A DNA stretch of 44,626 bases, from NCBI GenBank assembly GCA_043747555.1, contig JAYTOY010000076.1:1-44626 (forward strand). Reading direction: 5' to 3'. The notes below the pieces were generated by a model. The model had not been told where the DNA came from, made no database searches, and was given only the letters and a program-made list of their open reading frames with translations. The first letter of the stretch is position 1. The number at the start of each line of letters is the position of its first letter. A program made the translations under genes and the position numbers. Source of the DNA: JAYWDA01 sp043747555. Its GTDB lineage: Bacteria > Bdellovibrionota > Bdellovibrionia > Bdellovibrionales > Bdellovibrionaceae. This document shows, in pieces, positions 26,874-36,079 of this stretch.

Positions 26874-28091
26874 ATGCCTTTATTTGAATATCGCGGCCTG
26901 AACCGCCAAGGAAAAAATCTTAAAGGAGTGATCGATGCGGATAATCTACGCTCGGCCCGCTCGCGATTAAAAAAAGATCATATCTTTGTTGTCGATATTC
27001 GTGACCGAAAAAAAGCCGACACTAACCGGAAGAAAAAAACATCCAACCGCGGTGGAGTGAATGTTAAAGACCTCGCTTTAATGACCCGGCAGCTGGCCAC
27101 ATTAATTAAAGCTAATATTCCCTTAGTCGATGCCTTAGCTGCGGTGGCTGAACAAGTCGAACATCCGGTTTTATCTGAAGCCATTGCTGATTGTAAAAAC
27201 ATGGTCAATGAAGGCAGCCCTTTTCATAAGGCCCTCGCAAAATATCCAAATATTTTTTCAAATATCTTTATTTCTATGACAGAGGCTGGCGAAATGTCAG
27301 GTTCTTTGGATGTGATTTTAATGCGTCTTGCCGAATTTACAGAAGCCTCGGCAGAACTTCGGCAAAAAGTTGGAAGCGCCCTGACCTACCCGATCATTAT
27401 GTTGGTTTCGGTGTTATTGGTTTTAAGTGGATTATTTATTTTTGTGATTCCAAAAATGGTGGCCGTTTTTGAATCCACTCCGGGTTTGAAGTTGCCCTTT
27501 ATCACTGTGGTCATCATCAACATCAGTGGCTTTATGGTAAATTATTGGTACTTGATTGCCGGCACCATTGTGATTGTTTACTTGCTGTTTCAAAATTGGC
27601 GAAAAAGCCCGACCGGTGCGCCTCAATGGGATGCTATTGCTTTAAATATTCCTTACGTGGGACCCATTGTACGAATGGTTGCTGTCAGCCGTTTTACGAG
27701 GACCTTAGCAACGTTACTCACGGGCGGCGTTCCTATGCTTAACGCTTTGGATATCGTTCGTAATGTTGTTAACAACGCAGTGATCGCTGAAGCTGTCGAT
27801 GGTGCTAGAAATAATATCAGCGAAGGGGAATCCATCGCTGGACCTTTAAAAAAATCAGGGCAATTTCCCCCGATCGTGATCCATATGGTTAATATCGGTG
27901 AAAAAACCGGCGAATTAGAAAATATGCTGTCCCAGGTCGCTGATGCTTATGATTTTCAAGTCAAAAATAAATTAGAGTCGGTCACTAGCCTTATGGGACC
28001 GATTGTCACCATCATGATGGGAATTGTCATCGCCATCATTGTTTTTTCTGTCATGGTTCCCATCTTCGAGATGACATCTTCTGTTGGTTGA
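26874..28091 (+). CDS. gspF: Type II secretion inner-membrane platform protein GspF
   Basis: 405 aa. Two T2SSF domains (about 70-190 and 272-395), each followed by a membrane helix, with a third helix near 220-243. Typical motifs: LALMTRQLATLIKANIPLVDAL, SMTEAGEMSGSLD and VNIGEKTGELENML. The N-terminal LFEYRGLNRQGK opening is typical of the family. 2 nt after gspE. Confidence 0.97.
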   Translation: MPLFEYRGLNRQGKNLKGVIDADNLRSARSRLKKDHIFVVDIRDRKKADTNRKKKTSNRGGVNVKDLALMTRQLATLIKANIPLVDALAAVAEQVEHPVLSEAIADCKNMVNEGSPFHKALAKYPNIFSNIFISMTEAGEMSGSLDVILMRLAEFTEASAELRQKVGSALTYPIIMLVSVLLVLSGLFIFVIPKMVAVFESTPGLKLPFITVVIINISGFMVNYWYLIAGTIVIVYLLFQNWRKSPTGAPQWDAIALNIPYVGPIVRMVAVSRFTRTLATLLTGGVPMLNALDIVRNVVNNAVIAEAVDGARNNISEGESIAGPLKKSGQFPPIVIHMVNIGEKTGELENMLSQVADAYDFQVKNKLESVTSLMGPIVTIMMGIVIAIIVFSVMVPIFEMTSSVG

Positions 28092-28128
28092 AGTAGTTTG
28101 TTAGAAGCTTTCAAAAAGGAGCTTTTGC

Positions 28129-28539
28129 ATGGATCAGCAGCGCTTAAATCAACGTGGTATGACACTTATCGAAATTCTTATTGTTTTAACAATTATTGGC
28201 GCAATGGCGGCTTACTTGGTTCCAAATCTTTTTGGTCAAAACCAAAAAGCCAAAGTCCGAGAAACACAAATTCGAATTTCAAATTTAAGCAATGCCTTGC
28301 AAGGTTATTATTCGGACTGCAATAAATTTCCAGGAGCTTTACAAGCTTTAATCACGAAAGATGATTGCACCAACTGGGGCCCGGTGGCCTATTCTAAAAA
28401 GGGTGATGTTAAAGACGCCTGGGGAAATGATTTTTCTTATGAATCCAAAGGCCAAACCTTCACCATTATTTCTTTAGGAAAAGATGGTCAAGAGGGGGGA
28501 GAGGGCTTTGACTCTGATATCTCCTCTGAAGCTCTTTAA
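28129..28539 (+). CDS. gspG: Major pseudopilin GspG
   Basis: 136 aa. Prepilin signal with cleavage QRG/MTLIEILIVL, giving Met rather than the usual Phe at +1 and Glu at +5 intact. Pseudopilin helix, then a C-terminal loop LGKDGQEGGEGFDSDI that matches the calcium-binding site of GspG. Two Cys (YSDCNKF and KDDCTNW) in the middle region could form a disulfide not usual in GspG. SD AAAGGAG precedes the ATG. Needs the prepilin peptidase GspO/PilD, which is not in this window. Confidence 0.96.
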   Translation: MDQQRLNQRGMTLIEILIVLTIIGAMAAYLVPNLFGQNQKAKVRETQIRISNLSNALQGYYSDCNKFPGALQALITKDDCTNWGPVAYSKKGDVKDAWGNDFSYESKGQTFTIISLGKDGQEGGEGFDSDISSEAL

Positions 28540-29122
28540 AATAAAGTCATCAAAGGGTTTTACACTCGTTGAAATCCTCATCGTTCTTGCAATCTTTGCA
28601 GGTATAGCAGCTATGGGCATTCCAGCGCTGTTTAAAAAAAGTGACAATATTAAAAAAGTGGCTCGCCAGCTGACATCTTTAACCAAGGAAGTTCGTAATC
28701 GCGCCAAGCTAAAAAATTCCACCTACCGAATCGTTTTTGATATGACAGCGGAACCCCATCGCTACTGGGTCGAATTTATGCAAGGCTCAAAACCTATTCC
28801 CGCCAATTTGTATGAATCGAAGAAAGATGACGACAGCGAAACTTCCCGTTCTAGAACTTTTCAAAAAGACGCATCACTAGTAAAAAAAGAGCGTGAGCTT
28901 CCAAATGGACTTTCGTTTGCATCCATCGAAACAATTAATACGAAGACACCCCTTTCAGAAGGTCTTGCGTATGTTCATTATTTTCCAGAAGGCTTTGTCG
29001 AAGCGGCCGTCATTCAGGTCACCAATAAAAAGAATCTCACTTGGAGCTTTGTCATCAGTCCCCTAACGGGCCAATGTGAAATCATTGAAGAGGCCAAGTC
29101 CTTAAAGGATTTAAATCAATGA
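28484..29122 (+). CDS. gspH: Minor pseudopilin GspH
   Basis: 212 aa from ATG 28484, overlapping gspG by 56 nt; a TTG at 28508, behind a long purine run (GGGGGGAGAGG), is an alternative start. Prepilin signal SSKG/FTLVEILIVLAIF (Glu+5 present), then a soluble beta domain of about 160 residues. Assigned to GspH by position and type IV methylation motif; 4-nt overlap with gspI. Confidence 0.85.
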   Translation: MVKRGERALTLISPLKLFKIKSSKGFTLVEILIVLAIFAGIAAMGIPALFKKSDNIKKVARQLTSLTKEVRNRAKLKNSTYRIVFDMTAEPHRYWVEFMQGSKPIPANLYESKKDDDSETSRSRTFQKDASLVKKERELPNGLSFASIETINTKTPLSEGLAYVHYFPEGFVEAAVIQVTNKKNLTWSFVISPLTGQCEIIEEAKSLKDLNQ

Positions 29123-29622
29123 GTAAGAAAGGTTTTACCTTAGTCGAAGTGTTGCTGGCGATGATTATCTTATCTTCAGCACTTGTTTTGCTAGCCACAT
29201 CTTGGGGCGGAAGTTATGCCCGTGTTCGCAAAACCAAAGTTAAAACTGAAGTGATGGCCTTGCTGCAAAGAAGAATGGTCGAAGTCGATTTAAAATATAA
29301 AGGCAAACCTCTAGATTCGATTCCCGAGGGACCTGAAGAAGAAGATTTTGGCTCTGAATATCCGCAGTATCGATCCACTGTGGAATCCAGAAAATTTGAT
29401 TTTCCAGATGTGAGTGGGGCGCTGACCAGTCGTGATGGTGGTGCTAATCAAGCCATGATCATGATTATGAAACAGCTGCAAGAACACCTGAACAAAACCG
29501 TCAAAGAAGTTAAAGTCAGCGTGATGTACAAGCCAGAAAACGGCAATGAACAGACCTATTCGGTAACAACTTACTTTGTCGATTACGATAAAGAAATTGC
29601 AGTTCCCGGGCTTCCGCAATGA
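29119..29622 (+). CDS. gspI: Minor pseudopilin GspI
   Basis: 167 aa. Very short leader MSKKG/FTLVEVLLAM with Glu+5. The rest is a small globular domain. Its place between H and J and overlaps of 4 nt on both sides identify GspI. It would form the pseudopilus tip with J and K. Confidence 0.85.
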   Translation: MSKKGFTLVEVLLAMIILSSALVLLATSWGGSYARVRKTKVKTEVMALLQRRMVEVDLKYKGKPLDSIPEGPEEEDFGSEYPQYRSTVESRKFDFPDVSGALTSRDGGANQAMIMIMKQLQEHLNKTVKEVKVSVMYKPENGNEQTYSVTTYFVDYDKEIAVPGLPQ

Positions 29623-30431
29623 AATCACAGCGTGGCTTTACTTTAATTGAAACTTTGCTAACGGTTTCGATCTTAGCCGTCATGTCGATTTTAGCTGCCC
29701 AAACTATTCAGCGCAGCATGCAAGCCAAAGTTAAACTACAAGATCAGATTGATGACTTATCACGCGTTCGAGATGCCTTAAGGTTGATGGAGCGGGATTT
29801 AGGTTTAGCTTACCACCATAGGGATTTCGAAAAAGAAATCGCTGATAAAGTGAAAGCTTTGGGTAAACCAATACCTCCTCCAGGGCAGCCGGGTTTTGCT
29901 CCCCCAACCGAGATCCCCGAGGTGCGCGAAGCTCCCCGTCAAGATCCAACAACTTTCTTTATGGGTTCGGAATCAGAAGTAAATTTTGTCACGTTGAATA
30001 ACAGTCGAATTCAAGCCAATTCGAGGCAAGCTGATTTTCAAGAGGTCGGCTATGCGCTGAAGGATTGCCGCGAAAGGACTCAAGGCAAATGCTTATGGCG
30101 CAGAACCAGTGCCGTCGTTGATTCCAATGTCACTCGTGGCGGAAATGATATTGCGCTTCTGGATCATGTCCAGGAATTAAAATTTCGTTTTATTGGAAAA
30201 GGAAAACAAGATTGGGTGAATGAATGGCACTCGGACCCCAGCGGTGATGCCGTTACAAAAGATCATTTTCCAGCGGCCGTTGAAATTTCACTGACTTTTC
30301 AAAAAGGCGAAGGCGATACGATGAAAAAATACTCCACTCAGATTGTCGCCCCTATCCATTTCCCTAATAATAAAGAGGAGGACTTAAGCAATGGGACTAC
30401 GCCGACTAATCCAGCGCAGCCAGGTTCTTAG
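29619..30431 (+). CDS. gspJ: Minor pseudopilin GspJ
   Basis: 270 aa. Prepilin signal MKSQRG/FTLIETLLTV. A helical region with RVRDALRLMERDLGLAYHH (about 49-67), a proline-rich stretch (about 88-108) and a beta domain follow. Longer than many GspJ proteins because of the proline-rich insert and a Thr/Pro tail. The last 41 nt overlap gspK. Confidence 0.88.
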   Translation: MKSQRGFTLIETLLTVSILAVMSILAAQTIQRSMQAKVKLQDQIDDLSRVRDALRLMERDLGLAYHHRDFEKEIADKVKALGKPIPPPGQPGFAPPTEIPEVREAPRQDPTTFFMGSESEVNFVTLNNSRIQANSRQADFQEVGYALKDCRERTQGKCLWRRTSAVVDSNVTRGGNDIALLDHVQELKFRFIGKGKQDWVNEWHSDPSGDAVTKDHFPAAVEISLTFQKGEGDTMKKYSTQIVAPIHFPNNKEEDLSNGTTPTNPAQPGS

Positions 30432-31614
30432 ACCTCTTAAAAATAATCGTGGAATGGCTATGATTATGGCCGTTTCAACAATGGCCTTAATTATTTATTT
30501 AGCCGTTGAAATTATGTATGACACAAGCGTTGAATACAATGTCAATGCTCAGGAATTGAATCGGTTAAAATCATACTATGCCGCCCGCGGGGCTGTCGAA
30601 ATTGGGTTACTTCGAATCAAAATTTACCAAAGTGTAAAAAATAAGTTAGGCGATCAGCTGCAGGGAAGCCCCTATGCCCCTTATATTGATCAAATTTGGA
30701 GCTTCCCTATTCAGTGGCCCCTACCTACAGAACTTTTAAATGCCGTTGACAAGGACACCGCCGAAGAAAAAAAAGAAGAATCGTTAGTGGATGCCCAGTA
30801 CACTCTTGATATTGCTGATGAAGGATCAAAAATCGATATCAACGATCTTGTTTCACCATCAGAAACATTAAGAAAAAATGCAGAGCGCATGCTTCTGAGT
30901 ATTTTTGAAGAAAGAGTCAAATCAGATGAGCAGTTTCGAAGTGAATACGGGAATTTTAAGTTTGAAGATCTGATTGAATCAATGCGCGATTTTATGTCTT
31001 CCACATGGAATAGTAAAAATGGTGATAAGCGCGGCGGGTACAGTGAATTTCAAACCCAAGAGCTTCCGCCCAATCGAGGCTTCCGTACCATCGGTGAACT
31101 GCACATGATTCCTTTGATGGATGATAATTTATTTGAAATGCTACAGCCTCGGATTACAATTTATGGTCTTAAAGGAGTTAATCCCAATACGGCCAGCGTC
31201 GAATCTTTGCAGTCCCTAGACCCTGGTGTGACAAAAGAAGTGGCGCAAGCCGTTTTACAGGAACGCCAAAAAAATCCGTTCACCAGTGCCGACAGCTTTT
31301 TTGCCTTTGCCAGCGAAAAATCAGGGCAAAAGTTAAAAGCTCGAAAATCTGAGGAATGGCCCATCACTTTTGACAGTATGACCAGCTTCCGCGTCACAGC
31401 CCACGGAGTTTACCAAAATACGTCCCGAGAAATCACTGCGATTGTTATGGATATCAGTCAAACATCAGCACGGATTAAATCTTTTGTTGATAAAGACAAA
31501 CCGAAAGATCCGCCACCTGGCGGAGGCGCACCTCCAAAAACACCTCCTCCGAAAAAACCACCAGAAAGACTTTCCAAAGGGCCTCCTCGTGTCGTATACT
31601 GGTCCGAGAATTAA
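30391..31614 (+). CDS. gspK: Minor pseudopilin GspK
   Basis: 407 aa. GAGGAGG is 9 nt before the ATG inside gspJ. Prepilin signal NNRG/MAMIMAVSTMAL lacks Glu at +5, as expected for GspK. Conserved YAARGAVEIGLL (about 63-74), and two helix-hairpin-helix-like parts, GLKGVNPNTASVESLQSL and a preceding DLIESMRDFM segment. The last 40 residues are Pro/Lys-rich (PPPGGGAPPKTPPPKKPP), a tail not usual in GspK. GspK caps the pseudopilus tip. Confidence 0.9.
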   Translation: MGLRRLIQRSQVLRPLKNNRGMAMIMAVSTMALIIYLAVEIMYDTSVEYNVNAQELNRLKSYYAARGAVEIGLLRIKIYQSVKNKLGDQLQGSPYAPYIDQIWSFPIQWPLPTELLNAVDKDTAEEKKEESLVDAQYTLDIADEGSKIDINDLVSPSETLRKNAERMLLSIFEERVKSDEQFRSEYGNFKFEDLIESMRDFMSSTWNSKNGDKRGGYSEFQTQELPPNRGFRTIGELHMIPLMDDNLFEMLQPRITIYGLKGVNPNTASVESLQSLDPGVTKEVAQAVLQERQKNPFTSADSFFAFASEKSGQKLKARKSEEWPITFDSMTSFRVTAHGVYQNTSREITAIVMDISQTSARIKSFVDKDKPKDPPPGGGAPPKTPPPKKPPERLSKGPPRVVYWSEN

Positions 31615-31684
31615 AGGAAAATTTTTCCTGAACTAAGGTCTGGCTTTGGCCTGCCTAGTAAAAACTCTTTCAAGGAAGGAAGAG

Positions 31685-33358
31685 ATGAAGTCAGTCGGAG
31701 TTGATATAGGTTCAAGCCATATCAAAGTTGTCGAAGTGCAATCGACTTCCAAAGGCTTTTCCGTTCTTAGCTATCAAGTGCATTCTTTAACCCGTCCGCC
31801 GGGAACTGATCAAGATATTGAAGTGATTGAATACCTCCGAGATTTAGCCACTCGCTTTGATGTCAACTCAACAAGATTTTGTTTTGCGATTCGTCAAGAC
31901 CGCGTTTCTATTAGAAATAAAATTTTTCCGTTCAAAGACCGACTCAAAATTAATAAGAGCTTACCCTTTGAACTTGAAGAAGATATTCCATTTTCAAGTG
32001 ATGCGGCCGTCTTTGATGCAAAAATTATTCAGTACCACGGAAACGCCACAGAGATTTTAGCCTGCGCAGTTCCCAATCAGCATGTTAAAAATTTGGCTCA
32101 ATTAATTTCAGATGGTGGGATCTCGCCTTATTTGATTAGTACGGAAGCCGCAGCCCTCGCCAATACTTTCGAGCGTTGGGATGATGTTCCTTCGCAGAAA
32201 CCAGCTTTAGATTTAGCCATCGAAGACAGCGTCGATCGCAGAAAACGTCCCATCTCAATTGTTTTAAATATCGGTCACACACGCACTTTAGTATGTGCTT
32301 ATGAAATGTATCAATTGGTCGGCGTTAGATCGATTCTTTGGGGTGGCTCACAGATTATCGATTCCATCGCCAAAAAGTATAATTTGCCTCCCCGCGAAGC
32401 TCAGCGAGAGATGGAACAAAAAGCTTTTATTTTACCAACCAGGCAAGAAGCTAGCTATGAAGCTAAACTATTTTCCGATTTGATTGCAAAAAATGTTCGC
32501 GACCTTGCTCGCGATTTGCAATTGGTTCTATTAGAATTTGGCGCCGAATTTAATGGCCAAATTCAAAGAGTTGATATGACAGGCGGAGTGTCGCAAATTA
32601 AAGGCTTAGGTCCATTTTTAACTCAGCTTCTAGAAGTGCCCGTCAATCGCTCCCCATCATTAAATAATTATGCCCAAGTCAATTTTGAAAAAACGGACCA
32701 TGCCCAGGCGACATTGGGCATTGCCCTTGGCTTAGCTATTGAATCGTTACGCAAGCCGCGCAATCCAGCCGTGAATTTTTTAAAAGGTGAATTTGCTCGG
32801 CAAAGTAATCGGGCTAAACGGTTTTGGCAAAATTGGGCACCAACTCTGCAATGGACCGCTGCTTTGGTCGTCGGTTTACTGGTTTGGACCATCGCTCGCA
32901 GTCATTTTGCAGATACAATGGAACAAGCCGCGCGCAGCAATTTAAAACAGCAGGCTAAAAGTGTGGCAGGTTTAACTGGAAAAGCGGCCACCGATAAGAA
33001 AATTCAAGAATTTATTCGCACCACCGCTAAGCAAGCCGATGACTTAAAAAAGCTGACTCGCTTAGCTGGTATGAATTCCAGTCTGGAAGTCTTAAAAAAA
33101 ATCAGCGATGCCACCCCTGTTAAATCAGCGATCAGTTTAGATGTTCGTATTTTTAATGTGCAGGATAATATGGTCCTGATGGAGGGCTACTTAGGATCGG
33201 CTAAAGAGTTAACTCTTTTTCAACAGGCGCTGGCCAATGTTGCTGAAGATGGTAAAGTGACCCCGCAAAAATCTAATTTGGGGGCCTGGAAAAATAAAAT
33301 TCCTTTTGCGGTGGCTTTTCAAATCGATCGCAATATTCAAAAAGGATCTCAGGAATGA
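31685..33358 (+). CDS. gspL: Type II secretion protein GspL (PilM-like actin fold)
   Basis: 557 aa from ATG 31685, which has AAGGAAGGAAG in front; an upstream in-frame TTG at 31646 lacks an SD. Actin-like cytoplasmic domain (1 to about 365) with phosphate-1 VGVDIGSSHIKVVEV, phosphate-2 VLNIGHTRTLV and the adenosine motif DMTGGVSQIKGLG. A membrane helix (about 398-418) and a PilN-like periplasmic domain follow. It anchors GspE to the membrane with GspM. The nucleotide motifs look more complete than in well-known GspL proteins. 70 nt after gspK; 4-nt overlap with gspM. Confidence 0.9.
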   Translation: MKSVGVDIGSSHIKVVEVQSTSKGFSVLSYQVHSLTRPPGTDQDIEVIEYLRDLATRFDVNSTRFCFAIRQDRVSIRNKIFPFKDRLKINKSLPFELEEDIPFSSDAAVFDAKIIQYHGNATEILACAVPNQHVKNLAQLISDGGISPYLISTEAAALANTFERWDDVPSQKPALDLAIEDSVDRRKRPISIVLNIGHTRTLVCAYEMYQLVGVRSILWGGSQIIDSIAKKYNLPPREAQREMEQKAFILPTRQEASYEAKLFSDLIAKNVRDLARDLQLVLLEFGAEFNGQIQRVDMTGGVSQIKGLGPFLTQLLEVPVNRSPSLNNYAQVNFEKTDHAQATLGIALGLAIESLRKPRNPAVNFLKGEFARQSNRAKRFWQNWAPTLQWTAALVVGLLVWTIARSHFADTMEQAARSNLKQQAKSVAGLTGKAATDKKIQEFIRTTAKQADDLKKLTRLAGMNSSLEVLKKISDATPVKSAISLDVRIFNVQDNMVLMEGYLGSAKELTLFQQALANVAEDGKVTPQKSNLGAWKNKIPFAVAFQIDRNIQKGSQE

Positions 33359-34065
33359 ACTTTGACGATTTGAAAGAACGAATTTTAAGTTCACTCAAGC
33401 AAACTTGGGAGCGAATTCAAGAAAGCAGCGCTTACAATCATTTACGTGATCGTTTTGAAAACTTAACTCCTCGGGGTCAAAAAGCGGTTTTAGCAGCTGC
33501 TGTTTTTATCTTTGGTTTTTTAATTTTTTCGATGCCCTATGGTTATTGGTCTGAAAGCCAAACTTCAGTCAAAGGCTTTGAAGATCGGCGCGACATTGTT
33601 CGCAGACTTTTAAAAGCATCCCGCGAATCGGCCGATGTTCCAGATATTCCCCAAGCCCCCGCACCGGAAGCTTTACGGACTCAAATCGAAAATTACCTTC
33701 GAGAGGTTCAACTGATTCCAGAACAAATTAAATCCGTCGAAGTGATTCCCGTAGATTCAAAATTAATTCCGGCGGATATGGCACAAGGTTCCGTGGCCGT
33801 TAATTTAGCAAAGCTCAATTTAAGACAAGTTTTAGATATTGGCTATAAACTGAAAGCCCTTAGCCCGAGCGTGAAAATGACTGGCATGCAGATGTTCCCT
33901 GACAAGCAAGATGCCAGATACTTTGATGTCGTTTTTAAATTAGTTTCTTTAGCGGTCCCGCAAGTCGCTCCACCGCCTATTCCTGAACCGGAAGCTCCGC
34001 CAAAAAAACCAAGCTTTCGAAAAGGCACAAGCAACAAAGAAAAAATCAATGAGGGCGACGAGTGA
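33355..34065 (+). CDS. gspM: Type II secretion protein GspM
   Basis: 236 aa. One membrane helix (about 43-62), a coiled region, a ferredoxin-like periplasmic domain (about 100-205) and a Pro/Lys-rich tail. Assigned as GspM (PilO-like) from its topology and position between L and N. The sequence itself is divergent. Confidence 0.85.
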   Translation: MNFDDLKERILSSLKQTWERIQESSAYNHLRDRFENLTPRGQKAVLAAAVFIFGFLIFSMPYGYWSESQTSVKGFEDRRDIVRRLLKASRESADVPDIPQAPAPEALRTQIENYLREVQLIPEQIKSVEVIPVDSKLIPADMAQGSVAVNLAKLNLRQVLDIGYKLKALSPSVKMTGMQMFPDKQDARYFDVVFKLVSLAVPQVAPPPIPEPEAPPKKPSFRKGTSNKEKINEGDE

Positions 34066-35033
34066 TCGAAAAGTTAGGTAAGCTTCTTTCAGCCATTAAA
34101 AACAATTGGGGAAAATTTATCCTCTTTTTAGTTTTTGTTTTGGTTTTTGTCTTTGTTCTTTTTCCTTTGGATGACTTGGGTGATTTGGTTTCTTCGCAAG
34201 TGGCAAAACTGACGAATAATAGTATTTATGTGCGCTTTGATAAAATGGGAATTAGCATTGTTCCCCAGCCGGGCATGCAATTAAAACAAGTTTATATTGA
34301 AACAACCAATTTAGCACCCCTGTCAGCTCAAGAACTGACACTGGCCCCATCCATCCCGGGCTTACTACAACAAAAACCATTTGGGCATTTCAGTGCGCAC
34401 GGCTTTATGAAAGGCTCCGTCGACGTTAAACTTGGCAGCGGCAAACGCTCGGATAATAATATTGAACGCTATCAAATGGATGTAAACATCGCAAACTTGA
34501 GCCTTCTTGAGATTCGCAGACTTGTTAATTTGCCCGTTCTTTTACGGGGACAACTGTCGATGGATTTAACAAACAGTCAGATGGATCCTTCTTTTTCTGA
34601 ACAGCCTGAAGGTGATGTTGTTTTGAAAATTGATAAGTTCGAATTGCCCGCTTCGAATTTGCAAACGCCGATGGGCGGACTTACTTTGCCAGAGCTTAAG
34701 CTGGGACAAGTTTCTTTAAAAGGCCGGTTATCTGCGGGCCGATTAACTATTATGGACGGAACTATTGGACGCGAAGGTGATGAGATTTTTGGACATATTA
34801 AAGGCAATCTGCAGATCACGATTTCAAAAAACGGTGGAATTTTAACGCCTCTTTTAGGCGGCTATAGCTTTGATATCGATTTAAATATAAAACGCAGCTT
34901 TCAAGACAAAGCCGCGCTGTTCTTGGCTTTCGTGGATGGCTATAAAACCCAAACTCCTGACGGAGGCCAATACCGAATCAAAATTTCGGCAGCCAATTTT
35001 ATGGTGCCTCCTTCAATGGGAGCCTTGCGTTAA
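34062..35033 (+). CDS. gspN: Type II secretion protein GspN
   Basis: 323 aa. One N-terminal membrane helix (about 18-37), then a long beta-rich periplasmic domain with repeated amphipathic strands (LPELKLGQVSLKGRLSAGRL). Matches the GspN/AsmA-like pattern in position and layout. Last gene of the cluster, followed by a terminator. Its role is accessory in systems where it was tested. Confidence 0.8.
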   Translation: MIEKLGKLLSAIKNNWGKFILFLVFVLVFVFVLFPLDDLGDLVSSQVAKLTNNSIYVRFDKMGISIVPQPGMQLKQVYIETTNLAPLSAQELTLAPSIPGLLQQKPFGHFSAHGFMKGSVDVKLGSGKRSDNNIERYQMDVNIANLSLLEIRRLVNLPVLLRGQLSMDLTNSQMDPSFSEQPEGDVVLKIDKFELPASNLQTPMGGLTLPELKLGQVSLKGRLSAGRLTIMDGTIGREGDEIFGHIKGNLQITISKNGGILTPLLGGYSFDIDLNIKRSFQDKAALFLAFVDGYKTQTPDGGQYRIKISAANFMVPPSMGALR

Positions 35034-35040
35034 AAAGCCC

Positions 35041-35071
35041 CCAGCATCCGCCTTTGGGACTCTGGTTTTTT
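35041..35071 (+). terminator. Terminator of the gsp operon
   Basis: CCAG/CTGG outer stem with an inner TCC/GGA stem, followed by six T, immediately after gspN. Confidence 0.55.
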
Positions 35072-35140
35072 AAAGACTTCCAATGGCTTAGCCTAGAGCC
35101 TGAACCAATACTTGCAAACCTCATCAAACACTTGAAGTCC

Positions 35141-35167
35141 TTGATTGACTTCTAGCAAGCCTATAAC
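35141..35167 (+). promoter_or_regulatory. Putative ssb promoter
   Basis: TATAAC (35162-35167) with TTGATT 15 nt upstream, about 30 nt before the ssb start. The spacing is short. Confidence 0.4.
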
Positions 35168-35197
35168 AAGAATCCTTTTGAATTGGAGGGAATAGAT

Positions 35198-35641
35198 ATG
35201 TCGGGAATTAATAAAGTTATCCTCGTTGGCCGTTTGGGGGCAGATCCTGAAGTGAAAACCATCGCTCAAGGCTCAACTGTTGCGACTTTGAATTTAGCGA
35301 CCAGTGAAAACTGGACGGATAAAAATGGTCAGCGCCAAGAAAAAACTGAATGGCATCGTATTGTCGTTTGGGGAAAATTGGCTGAAATTTGTGGCAAGCA
35401 CTTAACTAAAGGTCGTCAAATTTATGTTGAAGGTCGTCTGCAAACTCGTCAATGGGACGATAAGCAGGGCCAAAAACGATACACCACTGAGATCGTTGCA
35501 ACGACTGTTCAATTCTTGGGTGCCCAAGGTGAACAGCGCGCTGGCAGCCCTTCTCAAGGTGCCCAGAGCACCGGTGGCGATAACTTCCAAGATTTTGGTC
35601 CGGAGCCTAGCTTTGATTCTTCAGAGGAAATTCCATTTTAA
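35198..35641 (+). CDS. ssb: Single-stranded DNA-binding protein
   Basis: 147 aa from ATG 35198, which has GGAGGGAA 8 nt upstream; an in-frame TTG at 35183 overlaps the SD and is unlikely. OB fold (1-110) beginning INKVILVGRLGADPEV, with EWHRIVVWGKLAEI. Gln/Gly/Ser linker, then the acidic tip SSEEIPF that binds partner proteins. A terminator follows. Confidence 0.97.
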   Translation: MSGINKVILVGRLGADPEVKTIAQGSTVATLNLATSENWTDKNGQRQEKTEWHRIVVWGKLAEICGKHLTKGRQIYVEGRLQTRQWDDKQGQKRYTTEIVATTVQFLGAQGEQRAGSPSQGAQSTGGDNFQDFGPEPSFDSSEEIPF

Positions 35642-35674
35642 GGATTTTTTTAAATAACCAAATAGATTCTCCAA

Positions 35675-35709
35675 AAAAGCCTTTCGTTAAGAAGGGCTTT
35701 TCTTTTTTT
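35675..35709 (+). terminator. Terminator of ssb
   Basis: AAAAGCC/GGCTTTT stem with further inner TT/AA pairing, followed by C and a run of seven T. Confidence 0.8.
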
Positions 35710-35731
35710 AGAAAACCCGCCACACTATTGT

Positions 35732-36079
35732 ATGCGTTGGTTGATAGTACTCCTCATTACGACCGGACTTTTTTCTTGCACTGTTTATAGCTCTGCTGGC
35801 CGCAAAGACTTTGAAACAAAATCACCTGATTACGTAAGAACTTTGGCTTTCGTCGGTTGCGACCCAATTGAACAAAAAGATTATGACGAAGGTTTTTTGG
35901 ACAGTTTTTCAAATCGCAGTTTTTATAAAACAGAAGATTTTTGGGTGGCCGAAGAACTTTCAATCGCTACTGTGGTCGTCCAGGTGGTTGATCATAAAAA
36001 TGAAAAAATATGCACTTATCAATACGACGATGCGACGGCTTGGCAGGCTAACAAAGCCTATTTCCTGCAACATCTATAG
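35732..36079 (+). CDS. Small lipoprotein, function unknown
   Basis: 115 aa. Signal peptide with lipobox LFSC (Cys16). The mature part is polar with two further Cys (VGCDPIEQ and KICTYQ). No family recognised. The ATG lacks a visible SD; the eight bases CCACACTA just before it recur before the next gene's start, which may be chance. Confidence 0.65.
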   Translation: MRWLIVLLITTGLFSCTVYSSAGRKDFETKSPDYVRTLAFVGCDPIEQKDYDEGFLDSFSNRSFYKTEDFWVAEELSIATVVVQVVDHKNEKICTYQYDDATAWQANKAYFLQHL

